Source: Cohnella zeiphila
GTDB lineage: Bacteria > Bacillota > Bacilli > Paenibacillales > Paenibacillaceae
Assembly: GCF_014212055.1 (NCBI RefSeq)
Contig: NZ_JACJVO010000009.1
Coordinates: 496,001-560,000, forward strand
Direction: 5' to 3'
Length of the DNA: 64,000 nucleotides
Below, piece by piece: positions 17,623-25,714 of the stretch (its first letter is position 1; every line of letters starts with the position of its first letter). Under the pieces are notes generated by a model. It searched no databases, had not been told where the DNA came from, and worked only from the letters and a program-made list of their open reading frames with translations. Both the position numbers and the translations under genes were made by a program.

Positions 17623-17733
17623 CTTGTCCCTGCCTTATCCGGGGGACGAGTTCGGCAGGTCCTCAACTCGGCCTTCCCCGGAGCGAAGGCAGAACCATCC
17701 CTCAATCGATACGAAGGAGGCTAGATCACGAAT

Positions 17734-18225
17734 ATGAACGCATCCGCAAACTTTCTTCCGGACGAGGATTTGGCGTACACGGTGCTCTCCGACCTGAAAA
17801 GAGTGACGAGAGAGTACGCGACCGCCGCGACCGAATCGAATTGCCCGTCCATCCGGCAGCATTTTACCCAGCTGTTGAATACGTCGCTGGCGATGCAAGG
17901 CGAGCTGTATACCGCCATGAGCCAGCAGAAGATGTACAACACCGCCTCTCCGGCGCTTCGCCAGGAGATCGACAAGCAAATGAAGGAATACCAGAACACG
18001 CAGCAAAAAACGAACCAGTTCGTGCAGCAGCGCAAAACGATGGCTCAGGGCCAGCAAGCGCAGTATGCCAACTGGAATAACCAGCAGCAATGGCAGCAGC
18101 CTCAATGGCAGCAGCAACAGCCGCAATGGCAGCAGCAACAGCAACAGCAGCAATGGCAGCAGCCGACGCATTTCGCGCAGCACCAGCAAGATCCCCGCCA
18201 TCAGCAGCCCGGCCACTTCATGTAA
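17734..18225 (+). CDS. CotF-like spore coat protein with Trp-Gln-rich tail
   Basis: Protein of 163 aa. The first ~105 residues form a ferritin-like helical CotF domain (DEDLAYTVLSDLKRVTREYATAATE, then HFTQLLNTSLAMQGELYTAM). The rest is a low-complexity tail with repeated WQQPQWQQQQ-type blocks, ending in a His/Gln segment. Such coat proteins assemble on the spore surface. The tail is coded by mixed CAG/CAA/TGG triplets, so slippage could change its length. ATG follows GAAGGAGGC at 17716-17724. A strong terminator comes next. Confidence 0.8.
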   Translation: MNASANFLPDEDLAYTVLSDLKRVTREYATAATESNCPSIRQHFTQLLNTSLAMQGELYTAMSQQKMYNTASPALRQEIDKQMKEYQNTQQKTNQFVQQRKTMAQGQQAQYANWNNQQQWQQPQWQQQQPQWQQQQQQQQWQQPTHFAQHQQDPRHQQPGHFM

Positions 18226-18246
18226 GTGCATCCGCGCCGCGCGAAC

Positions 18247-18300
18247 GCATCCCCCGGCCGCTTCCTCTCGGGAGCCGGCGCCGGGGGATGCTTTGTTTTT
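18247..18300 (+). terminator. Terminator after CotF-like gene
   Basis: Strong GC stem, GCATCCCCCGGC with GCCGGGGGATGC, followed by TTTGTTTTT. Confidence 0.9.
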
Positions 18301-18368
18301 CGCGGAAATGCCGCTTTCCATCAAGCCTGTATTTGATGTAATATGAGAGGTATTCAGGAGGGATCCCC

Positions 18369-18860
18369 ATGAACGAATTCAAATCGCAAATATTGGATCT
18401 GCTCAAGGAAGACGCGCGTCTGTCCCCGGCCAAGATCGCCACGATGCTCGGAGCCGAGGAAGCGGACGTGTCCGCCGCCATCGACGAGATGGAGAAGGAA
18501 CATGTCATCGTCAAATACGCGGCGGTCGTCAACTGGAGCAAGGTGGACGACGAGAAGGTAACCGCGCTGATCGAAGTGGAATGCTCGCCGGAACGCGGCC
18601 GGGGCTTCGAGAGCATCGCGGAACGGATCTACCTGTACCCCGAAGTGAAGTCGGTGTACCTGATGTCCGGCGCGTACGATCTGTGCGTGGAGATCGACGG
18701 CAAGAACTTGAAGGAAGTCGCGTCGTTCGTCTCGAACAAATTGTCCACCATCGAATCCGTCATTTCTACCAAGACGTTTTTCATCCTTAAAAAATACAAG
18801 CAGGACGGCATCATATTCGAAGAATTCGAGGACGATCACCGACTTCTGATCTCGCCGTGA
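18369..18860 (+). CDS. alaR: Lrp/AsnC-family regulator (AlaR/YugG-like)
   Basis: Transcription regulator of 163 aa with an N-terminal winged helix (ILDLLKEDARLSPAKIATMLGAEEADVSAAI) and a C-terminal RAM ligand-binding domain (~70-150). It starts behind CAGGAGGG and lies 28 bases before an aminotransferase gene. The same pair, yugG-yugH (alaR-alaT), is found in Bacillus subtilis, where it governs alanine synthesis; the symbol rests on that synteny and family match. It probably controls its own operon with an amino acid as effector. Confidence 0.83.
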   Translation: MNEFKSQILDLLKEDARLSPAKIATMLGAEEADVSAAIDEMEKEHVIVKYAAVVNWSKVDDEKVTALIEVECSPERGRGFESIAERIYLYPEVKSVYLMSGAYDLCVEIDGKNLKEVASFVSNKLSTIESVISTKTFFILKKYKQDGIIFEEFEDDHRLLISP

Positions 18861-18888
18861 CCTCACCGGAAAGAAGGAACGTTAGTCC

Positions 18889-20106
18889 ATGAAGAGCGAT
18901 GTGGAGAACAAGCCCGGCATCCGGGAGGAGTCCGGGGGCATGAAGCGGTACTTGACCGGCGGCGCGCGCGCCATCCCTCCGTCGGGCATCCGGCGGTTTT
19001 TCGACCTCGTCAGCGCCAGCAAGGATAGCAGCATCATCTCGCTCGGCGTCGGCGAACCCGACTTCGTCACGCCGTGGCGGTATCGGGACGCGGCCGTCTA
19101 TTCGCTGGAAAAAGGCAAGACGCAATACACGTCCAACGCGGGCATGCCGGAGCTGCGCGAAGCGATCGCGCGGTATCTGGAAGACCGGTTCCGCCTTTCC
19201 TACGATCCGGGCGACGAGATTCTCGTCACCGTCGGGGGCAGCGAAGCGATCGACCTGGCGATTCGGGCTTTGATCGAACCCGGGGACGAGATGCTTATTC
19301 CGGAGCCTTGCTACGTGTCTTACAATCCGATCACGACGCTCGGAGGCGGAGTCCCGGTCGGCATCGAGACGTTCGCCAAGGACCAGTTCAAACTGACCGC
19401 GGAGAGCTTGCAGGCGGCCATTACGCCCCGGTCGAAGCTGCTGATTCTGTGCTACCCGAGCAATCCGACGGGCGCGATCATGACGTACGAAGACCTGCTG
19501 CCGATTGCCAAAGTGGCCCTTGAGAACGACCTGATCGTCCTCTCCGACGAGATCTACGCCGAGCTGACCTACGGGCCGAAGCACGTCAGCTTCGCGTCCT
19601 TGCCGGGCATGAAGGACCGGACGATCGTCGTCAGCGGCTTTTCCAAGGCGTTCGCGATGACCGGCTGGCGCATGGGCTACGCCTGCGGACACCCGGATCT
19701 GATCGGCGCCATGCTGAAGATCCACCAGTACACGGTCATGTGCGCGCCCGTCATGGGGCAGGTCGCCGCGATCGAGGCGCTCACGAACGGCATGGAAGAG
19801 ATGCACAAGATGATCGAGTCGTACAACCAGCGGAGACGGCTGGTCGTGAAGGGTTTCCGGGAGATCGGGCTCGCCTGCCACGAGCCGCAGGGAGCGTTCT
19901 ATGCGTTCCCGTCCATCGAATCCACGGGACTTTCGTCGGAAGAGTTCGCTTCGCGCCTGCTGTTGGAGGCGAAGGTCGCAGCCGTTCCCGGGCACGTGTT
20001 CGGCAAAGGCGGAGAAGGTTTTCTGAGGTGCTCTTATGCGACATCGGTTGCTCAATTAACGGAAGCGCTGGAGAGAATTGGCGATTTTTTGAACAAAATA
20101 CGATAA
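18889..20106 (+). CDS. alaT: Alanine transaminase-like aminotransferase (AlaT/YugH)
   Basis: Class I/II PLP aminotransferase, up to 405 aa. The PLP lysine lies in SGFSKAFAMTGWRMGYA; the substrate Arg is in FLRCSYA, and NPTG, SDEIYAEL and GVGEPDF motifs are present. ATG 18889 has AAGAAGGAACG upstream, but ATG 18940 (MKRYLTGGARAIPPS) has a better GGAGGAG site and matches where homologues usually begin, so the true protein may be 388 aa. It pairs with the Lrp-type gene before it, which points to alanine formation from pyruvate and glutamate. Confidence 0.85.
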   Translation: MKSDVENKPGIREESGGMKRYLTGGARAIPPSGIRRFFDLVSASKDSSIISLGVGEPDFVTPWRYRDAAVYSLEKGKTQYTSNAGMPELREAIARYLEDRFRLSYDPGDEILVTVGGSEAIDLAIRALIEPGDEMLIPEPCYVSYNPITTLGGGVPVGIETFAKDQFKLTAESLQAAITPRSKLLILCYPSNPTGAIMTYEDLLPIAKVALENDLIVLSDEIYAELTYGPKHVSFASLPGMKDRTIVVSGFSKAFAMTGWRMGYACGHPDLIGAMLKIHQYTVMCAPVMGQVAAIEALTNGMEEMHKMIESYNQRRRLVVKGFREIGLACHEPQGAFYAFPSIESTGLSSEEFASRLLLEAKVAAVPGHVFGKGGEGFLRCSYATSVAQLTEALERIGDFLNKIR

Positions 20107-20152
20107 AATTGAAAAAAATATGCTTCAATTATTATCTTTTTACTGCATGTTC

Positions 20153-20161
20153 TGCTATAAT
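20153..20161 (+). promoter_or_regulatory. Extended -10 promoter before spo0E-like gene
   Basis: TGCTATAAT in a locally AT-rich gap (20107-20217) just upstream of the Spo0E-like gene. No convincing -35 is seen. Confidence 0.5.
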
Positions 20162-20217
20162 TACCCTTGTTTTTCAACCCGTTGTGATGGCCATTCGTCA
20201 TGGAAAGGGGAGAGAGC

Positions 20218-20481
20218 ATGGAGGCGGCGGAACATCATACCGAGACAACCGGTCATCATGCCGTGGTCCCACCTGTCTCGTCCAAAATGGAAGAACCGCA
20301 TACGGCCCGCATCGGTGACAATTGCACTCTAGCGGATGAAATCGATGAACTGAGAAGGCGAATGACGGAAGAATTCCTGAAGGAAGAGTCGTTCACCTCT
20401 GAATCCGTCATGGAGATCAGCCGGCGGCTGGATCGCAAAATCAATGAATATATGAGACTGAACTTCGTCCATAATCGGTAA
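20218..20481 (+). CDS. Spo0E-like aspartyl-phosphate phosphatase
   Basis: Small protein of 87 aa. Residues ~38-82 form the two-helix Spo0E hairpin with the signature SRRLDRKINEYM (Asp72), the motif by which Spo0E proteins dephosphorylate Spo0A-P and delay sporulation. The first ~35 residues are an unusual His/Thr/Pro-rich extension. ATG 20218 has AAAGGGGAG at a normal distance; the ATG at 20200 overlaps that site and is less likely. It stands alone between a promoter and a terminator. Confidence 0.8.
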   Translation: MEAAEHHTETTGHHAVVPPVSSKMEEPHTARIGDNCTLADEIDELRRRMTEEFLKEESFTSESVMEISRRLDRKINEYMRLNFVHNR

Positions 20482-20482
20482 G

Positions 20483-20512
20483 CCCGGGTCGCTCGCGTAC
20501 CCGGGTTTTTTT
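20483..20512 (+). terminator. Terminator after spo0E-like gene
   Basis: CCCGGGT (20483-20489) with ACCCGGG (20499-20505), then a run of seven T. Confidence 0.9.
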
Positions 20513-20676
20513 CTTGAATTTCGGGGTTTACGCAAATGTACCCGGCAAAGCGTAAATGCCGGGCGCTCCGGCAGGGCTATTTAATGCGCGGGGAGCGGGG
20601 GCTCGTTCTTTTGGGGGCTTCCGCCTTTATGATATAGTAAGAGAGAATGGATGAGAGCCTGGGGGAGGAAGCGGTC

Positions 20677-21381
20677 ATGCTCTGGATCGTCACCGGCGGA
20701 ATCGGCTGCGGGAAATCGGCGTTCGCGATGCGCTTTGCCGTCGCGCACGGGCGGGAAGCGATCCGGCTGGTCTGCCCCTCCTGGCCGTCGGACGGAGAGC
20801 CGGGCGAGCTCCTGAAAGCCTTGGAGAAGTCTGCGCAACCATGCGGCGGGGACGATGTGGCATGGACTTCTTTTCCGGCGGACCGGTCGCTGGCGGACCG
20901 GCTGAACCGGATCAATCTGCAGACGAATCCGTTCCGCGCGAACCTCAAGGTCGTGCTGCTGGACAGCCTGTCGGGCTGGTTGCGGCGGGAAGTGGCCGAC
21001 GTTCGAAGCGAAGAATCGGAGCCGGGCGGTGCGGCGGAACGGGAAAAGAACGGAGCGGACGGGCGACGGGACAAGCCGGAGGAGAGCGCTCGGGAGTTCC
21101 GGGAACGGACGGAGCGGCTGGAAGCTTCGCTTGACCGGCTCGTCCGGGGATTGCTGGATTTCCAGGGGCGCCGCGTCGTCGTGACGGAGCAGGCGAGCGC
21201 CGGACTGGCCGCCGATCCGTGGGAGCGGTGGTTCGTCCGGGCGCTGGCGGAGGCGAACCGGAGGCTGGCCGACCGGTGCGACGGAATGCATCTGCTCGTC
21301 TCCGGCATGGCGCTGGATTGGAAAGGGCTGCGAACGAAACGGGGGAACGCCGATCATGAAAATATATACCCGAAGCGGTGA
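20677..21381 (+). CDS. CobU-like adenosylcobinamide kinase
   Basis: P-loop protein of 234 aa related to CobU, which phosphorylates adenosylcobinamide in cobalamin salvage. The Walker A GGIGCGKSAF (~7-16) and the LLDSLSGWLRRE motif are present. The usual RIxxHRxxRPxxW segment of CobU is not evident, and a hydrophilic insert rich in Glu, Arg and Lys (~112-150) lengthens the protein from the usual ~180, so the full bifunctional activity is uncertain. ATG 20677 has GGGGGAGGAA six bases upstream; ATG 20647 does not. It overlaps the next gene, a cobalamin adenosyltransferase, by 26 bases. Confidence 0.7.
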   Translation: MLWIVTGGIGCGKSAFAMRFAVAHGREAIRLVCPSWPSDGEPGELLKALEKSAQPCGGDDVAWTSFPADRSLADRLNRINLQTNPFRANLKVVLLDSLSGWLRREVADVRSEESEPGGAAEREKNGADGRRDKPEESAREFRERTERLEASLDRLVRGLLDFQGRRVVVTEQASAGLAADPWERWFVRALAEANRRLADRCDGMHLLVSGMALDWKGLRTKRGNADHENIYPKR

Positions 21382-21946
21382 TAAAGGAAAGACTTCGGTC
21401 ATCGGGGCGCGAGTCCCAAAGGACGATATACGCGTCGAAGCGTACGGAACGGTAGACGAGCTGAATGCGTTCATCGGACAGGCCGCGGTCCGGATCGGAC
21501 AGGAGAGCGGGGAAGGCTGGGAACGGCTGGCCGAGGAATTGGCCGTCATCCAGCAGGAACTGTTCGATTGCGGATCCGACCTGAGCTACGCGAATCCTCA
21601 GCCGGACCAGCTCAAGGTGACGGCGGAGATGACGGAACGGCTGGAGACATGGATCGACCGGCACGAGCAAACGGCGCCGCCGCTTACGAGATTCATTCTT
21701 CCGGGCGGAAGCGAGGCGGCTGCCCTGCTGCACGTGTGCCGTACGGTATGCCGCCGCGCGGAGCGGCGCGTCGTGACGCTGGCCGCATCCGGCCAATCCT
21801 GCCCGGAAGAGACGCTGCGCTATTTGAACCGGCTGTCGGACTATTTCTTCAACGCGTCCCGGACGGCGAACGCGCTGCTGGGCGTCCCGAACGTCGAATA
21901 CGAGCGGGGGGCGCGGGTGTTCGGGCGGAAGGACGCGAAGGAATGA
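21356..21946 (+). CDS. PduO-type cob(I)alamin adenosyltransferase
   Basis: ATP:cob(I)alamin adenosyltransferase, 196 aa, which makes adenosylcobalamin. It has the N-terminal TRSGDKGKTS ATP-binding segment, VEAYGTVDELNAFIG, and in the last third the VCRTVCRRAERRV and YLNRLSDYFF motifs of the trimeric PduO/YvqK family. It overlaps the CobU-like gene by 26 bases and the pseudouridine synthase gene by four (ATGA), so these genes form one translationally coupled unit. Confidence 0.93.
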   Translation: MKIYTRSGDKGKTSVIGARVPKDDIRVEAYGTVDELNAFIGQAAVRIGQESGEGWERLAEELAVIQQELFDCGSDLSYANPQPDQLKVTAEMTERLETWIDRHEQTAPPLTRFILPGGSEAAALLHVCRTVCRRAERRVVTLAASGQSCPEETLRYLNRLSDYFFNASRTANALLGVPNVEYERGARVFGRKDAKE

Positions 21947-22944
21947 ACGCGAGTTACCGCGCGCCGGTCGTTCTCGTGGTGGAAGCGGCCGACGATGGGC
22001 GGATGCTGCGGGACGTTCTGCGCGACCGTCTGGGCATCTCCCGGCGGCTGTTCGTCAAGCTGAAGCAAACGGAGGAAGGGCTCGCGGTCAACGGGGAAAA
22101 AGCGTACCCCAGCCACCGGCTGACGGCGGGAGACGTCGTGGAGCTGCGCATGGAAGAAGAGACGTCGGACGATATTTTGCCGCAGCCGATACCGCTGGAC
22201 ATCGTCTTTGAGGATGAGCATCTGCTCGTGCTGAACAAGCCGGCCGGCCTCATCGTGCATCCGACGACCGGCCATTACGCGGGCACGCTGGCGAACGGCG
22301 TCGTTCATTATTGGCGCGAGAAAGGCGAACGATGCCGATTCCGGCCGGTGCACCGGCTGGACGGAGACACGTCCGGACTCGTCATCGTCGCCAAGCATCC
22401 GTACGCCCATCAACAGCTGTCGGTTCAGATGGCCGCGAACGCCGTCGAGAAAAAATACCGCGCCTACACGTTCGGCCGGCCGCCGGAGGATCGCGGGGAA
22501 GTGAACGCCCCGATCGGCCGGCTTCCGGAAGATTCGCACCGTCGCGCGGTACTGCCGGACGGCGCTCCTTCGCTTACTTATTACGAGACGGCGCGGGCCT
22601 ACCCTTGCGGCGCCACGGCGCTCGACCTGCGGCTGGGGACCGGCCGTACGCACCAGATTCGCGTGCATATGAGCCACATCGGCTGTCCGCTGATCGGCGA
22701 CGCCTATTACGCCGATCCCGTCTGGGCGGATTCGGCGCTCGGCCGCTCCCTGGACGGCGCGATCGCCCGGCAGGCGCTGCACGCCGCCCTGCTCGCGTTC
22801 CGCCATCCCGTTACGGGCGAACCGCTGCGGCTGACCGCGCCGCTGCCGGCCGATCTGCTGGCGCTGGAAGAGAAGCTGGAAGCTTTGCCTTCAACCCCGA
22901 TAAAGCCGGCCGTGTCCGTTGAAGGAGGATTTTCAGAAGAATGA
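21943..22944 (+). CDS. RluA-family ribosomal pseudouridine synthase
   Basis: Pseudouridine synthase of 333 aa acting on rRNA (RluA/RluD type). An N-terminal S4-like domain (~25-75, GISRRLFVKLKQTEEGLAVNGEKA) is followed by the catalytic domain with HRLDGDTSGLVIVAK, where the Asp after HRL is the catalytic residue, and by the GRTHQIRVHMSHIGCPLIGD motif. ATG overlaps the upstream stop (ATGA), and its own stop overlaps the next start in the same way. The exact target uridine cannot be told from sequence. Confidence 0.92.
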   Translation: MNASYRAPVVLVVEAADDGRMLRDVLRDRLGISRRLFVKLKQTEEGLAVNGEKAYPSHRLTAGDVVELRMEEETSDDILPQPIPLDIVFEDEHLLVLNKPAGLIVHPTTGHYAGTLANGVVHYWREKGERCRFRPVHRLDGDTSGLVIVAKHPYAHQQLSVQMAANAVEKKYRAYTFGRPPEDRGEVNAPIGRLPEDSHRRAVLPDGAPSLTYYETARAYPCGATALDLRLGTGRTHQIRVHMSHIGCPLIGDAYYADPVWADSALGRSLDGAIARQALHAALLAFRHPVTGEPLRLTAPLPADLLALEEKLEALPSTPIKPAVSVEGGFSEE

Positions 22945-23309
22945 AGAACAAGCTGCGAGTCTATCAATATGCGAATTGCGATACGTGCCGCCAAGCGGTC
23001 AAGTGGCTCAAGGGGCAAGGCTACGAGCCGGAACTGCTGCCGATCTTCGAGGCGCCGCCTTCGGAAGAGGAGCTCTCGCGGCTCATCCCGCTCAGCGGGC
23101 TGCCGATCGCCAAATGGTTCAACGTGGCTGGAGAAGCGTACCGGGAGCTGGGGCTCAAAGACAAGCTCCCTTCGATGACCGATGAGGAGAAGATTCGGTT
23201 GCTCGCCTCGAACGGCCGGCTGATCAAGCGTCCTGTCATCACGGACGGGAAGCGCGTAACCGTCGGCTTCCGCGAGGACGCGAAGGCGGCGTGGAGCAAG
23301 GACATCTAG
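22941..23309 (+). CDS. Spx/ArsC-family thioredoxin-fold protein
   Basis: Protein of 122 aa in the ArsC/Spx superfamily. It has a CxxC pair at Cys13 and Cys16 (NCDTC) near the N-terminus and the C-terminal segment IKRPVITDGKRVTVGF, as in YusI/YffB-like proteins. True arsenate reductases and Spx differ in this segment, so it is best called ArsC/Spx-family of unknown substrate. ATG follows GAAGGAGGA and overlaps the pseudouridine synthase stop by four bases. Confidence 0.85.
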   Translation: MKNKLRVYQYANCDTCRQAVKWLKGQGYEPELLPIFEAPPSEEELSRLIPLSGLPIAKWFNVAGEAYRELGLKDKLPSMTDEEKIRLLASNGRLIKRPVITDGKRVTVGFREDAKAAWSKDI

Positions 23310-23356
23310 GCCGCAAGAGGAGATAGAAGATCATCCGAGAGGAGGGAGGCGAACCG

Positions 23357-24433
23357 TTGGCACCGGGAGAGAGAGAACGGGAGACCGGACGCGGCAAAAG
23401 CAAGGGCAAAGGAGCATGGGCATGGGGGACGGGACTGCTCGTGCTGCTGTCCAAAGGCAAGGGCATTCTGCTCGCGCTGCTCAAATTCGGCAAGCCGCTT
23501 CTGTCGATGGCGCTGACGGTCGGGGCGTACGCGCTGCTTTTTCCATGGACGTTCGCGCTCGGCTTCGTCGCTCTCCTGCTCGTCCATGAAATGGGCCACG
23601 TCTGGGTCGCGAAGCGCAAAGGGCTGTCCGTCAGCGCGCCGATCTTCATCCCTTTCCTGGGGGCGATGATCCTGCTGAAGCGGCAGCCCAAGGATGCCGT
23701 GACGGAAGCGGCTGTCGCCCTCGGCGGACCGGCGCTCGGTTCCGTTGCGGCGCTTCTTTGCCTCGGAATCGGCATTTGGACCGGCGGCGAAGTGTGGCAC
23801 GCTCTCGCTTACGTCGGCGCGTTCGTCAACCTGCTCAACCTGCTGCCGCTGCACCCGTTGGACGGCGGCCGGATCGCCGTCGCCGTCAGCCGGTGGCTCT
23901 GGGTGGTCGGCGTCATTGCGGTGCCGCTGGCGATCTGGTTTACGGGCAGCTTTCTGTTCGCGATTTTATGGATCTGGTTTTTGTGGGAGATGTACCAGCG
24001 GTTTTTCGGAAGCAGGCGGGCCGGCCGGCCCCACTTCGCGGAGGGCGTCTACCGGGTCGCGACGGATCCGCTGCTTCCCGCTTGGTATTTGTCCGGGGAA
24101 GCGCACCGGCGGGAGCTGCCGTTCACGGCGTATTGCCGAATGGACGGAATGCACGTGGTCGAGTTCTGGTGGGAGCCGCTCTCGTTCAGAGGGCAGCTGG
24201 AGTTCGTCCAGCCCTGCACGATTCGAAGCGTACATATCGTCCAGGTCGGGCAGCCGGATTCGGACGGAATGGCGGCGGTGCGGGTACGGGCGGAAGGGCA
24301 TACGCACGAGCCTCAAAACTACTACGAAGTGCCGGCGTCGACGAGATGGCGCTTCGGTCTCGCATACGGCGGACTGGCGGCCGGACTGGCGTGGATGATG
24401 TGGTGGGTTCAGCATTGGGGACTATCGATCTAG
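23357..24433 (+). CDS. M50-type site-2 protease-like membrane protein
   Basis: Membrane metalloprotease-like protein of 358 aa. The zinc motif HEMGH (residues 77-81) lies in a membrane helix, and the second motif NLLPLHPLDGGRIA (Asp of LDGG, third ligand) follows about 90 residues on, with no PDZ domain between. The N-terminus is basic and Gly/Lys-rich; a C-terminal soluble domain (~225-335) precedes a final helix. TTG start behind GAGGGAGGC. Substrate unknown; the family usually cuts membrane-embedded proteins during signalling. Confidence 0.85.
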   Translation: MAPGERERETGRGKSKGKGAWAWGTGLLVLLSKGKGILLALLKFGKPLLSMALTVGAYALLFPWTFALGFVALLLVHEMGHVWVAKRKGLSVSAPIFIPFLGAMILLKRQPKDAVTEAAVALGGPALGSVAALLCLGIGIWTGGEVWHALAYVGAFVNLLNLLPLHPLDGGRIAVAVSRWLWVVGVIAVPLAIWFTGSFLFAILWIWFLWEMYQRFFGSRRAGRPHFAEGVYRVATDPLLPAWYLSGEAHRRELPFTAYCRMDGMHVVEFWWEPLSFRGQLEFVQPCTIRSVHIVQVGQPDSDGMAAVRVRAEGHTHEPQNYYEVPASTRWRFGLAYGGLAAGLAWMMWWVQHWGLSI

Positions 24434-24447
24434 AGAGGAATAACGAG

Positions 24448-25662
24448 ATGATGAACGGGAAATGGAGATCCGGGCGGCTGGACCGCCTGGGCTCGTCGAT
24501 CTTCGCGGAAGTCGGGGCCTGGAAGGAGGAGGCGCGGGCCAAGGGGCTCGACGTCATCTCGCTCGACATCGGCACGCCGGCCAGCCCGCCGGCGGAGGAG
24601 GTGCGCTCCGCGCTGGCGGCGGCCGCCCTGGAGCCGGACCGCTACCGGTACCCCGGCTCGCACGGCTCGGCCCGGTTCCGGGACGCCGTCCGCCGGTGGT
24701 TCCTCCGCCGCTTCGGCGTCGAGCTCGATTCCGAGCGCGAAGTGCTGTCGCTCATGGGGACGCAGGACGGCCTCGCCCATCTGGCGCTGGCGGTCACCGA
24801 TCCCGGCGACGCCGCGCTGCTTCCGGATCCCGGCTATCCGGTCTATCAGGCCGGGCTTGCGGTGGCGGGCGTGGAGACGATTCCGCTGCCGCTGCTGGAG
24901 GAGAACGGCTACCTGCCGGACTTCGGCGCCGTCCCGGAGGCGGTCTGGACGAAAACCAAGTTCATGCTGCTCAATTATCCGAGCAACCCGCTGTCGGCGG
25001 TGGCCGGCCGGGACTTTTTCGCCGAAGCGGTGGACGTGGCGCGCCGCAGGCGCGTTCTGCTCGTGCACGACAACGCCTACAGCGAACTGGCGTTCGACGG
25101 GTTCCGTCCGCCGAGCGTGCTGGAAATTCCGGGGGCGAAGGACGTCGCGATCGAGTTCCACTCGCTGTCGAAGTCGTTCCACATGGCCGGAGCCCGGATC
25201 GGCTTCGCGGTCGGCAATCCCGACGTGCTGGGAGCGCTGCTGAAGCTGAAGGACAACATCGACTTCGGCGTGTTTCTGGCGGTGCAGGAGGCGGCGGCGG
25301 CCGCGCTGGAGCTCGATATGGCCGATCCGCGGCCGGCTTCGGTCCTTTACGAGCGACACAAAGACCGGTTCGTGCGGGCGCTGCGGGAGGAAGGCTGGGA
25401 AGTGTCGCCTCCGAAGGCGACGATGTTCGTTTGGACGCGGGTTCCGGCCGGTTGGACGTCCCGAGGCTTCGCCCGCGCGCTGCTGGAAGCCGAAGGAGTG
25501 GCGCTCATTCCGGGCAACGCCTTCGGCGAGCGGGGGGAAGGCTACGTCCGCATGGCGCTGGTCGAACCGGAAGAGAGACTGATCGAGGCGGCCGGGCGCA
25601 TCGGGCGGTTCCTTCGCGAACGTTCGCCGGAGCGGGCCAGCGAGGGAACGGCAAGAGATTAA
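24448..25662 (+). CDS. PLP aminotransferase, LL-diaminopimelate aminotransferase-like
   Basis: Class I/II aminotransferase, 404 aa. PLP lysine in HSLSKSFHMAGARIGFAVG; YPSNP, HDNAYSEL and DIGTPASPP motifs are visible. The closest-looking family is DapL-like, which makes LL-diaminopimelate from tetrahydrodipicolinate, but many relatives are broader aminotransferases, so the substrate is uncertain. ATG 24448 lies 15 bases after the protease gene, behind GAGAGGAA. It is not closely similar to the AlaT-like protein at 18889. Confidence 0.82.
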   Translation: MMNGKWRSGRLDRLGSSIFAEVGAWKEEARAKGLDVISLDIGTPASPPAEEVRSALAAAALEPDRYRYPGSHGSARFRDAVRRWFLRRFGVELDSEREVLSLMGTQDGLAHLALAVTDPGDAALLPDPGYPVYQAGLAVAGVETIPLPLLEENGYLPDFGAVPEAVWTKTKFMLLNYPSNPLSAVAGRDFFAEAVDVARRRRVLLVHDNAYSELAFDGFRPPSVLEIPGAKDVAIEFHSLSKSFHMAGARIGFAVGNPDVLGALLKLKDNIDFGVFLAVQEAAAAALELDMADPRPASVLYERHKDRFVRALREEGWEVSPPKATMFVWTRVPAGWTSRGFARALLEAEGVALIPGNAFGERGEGYVRMALVEPEERLIEAAGRIGRFLRERSPERASEGTARD

Positions 25663-25714
25663 AACCTCGGCGGTCGCAGAGGACTGTCGGGAAGAAGAAG
25701 GGAGAGGCAAGATC

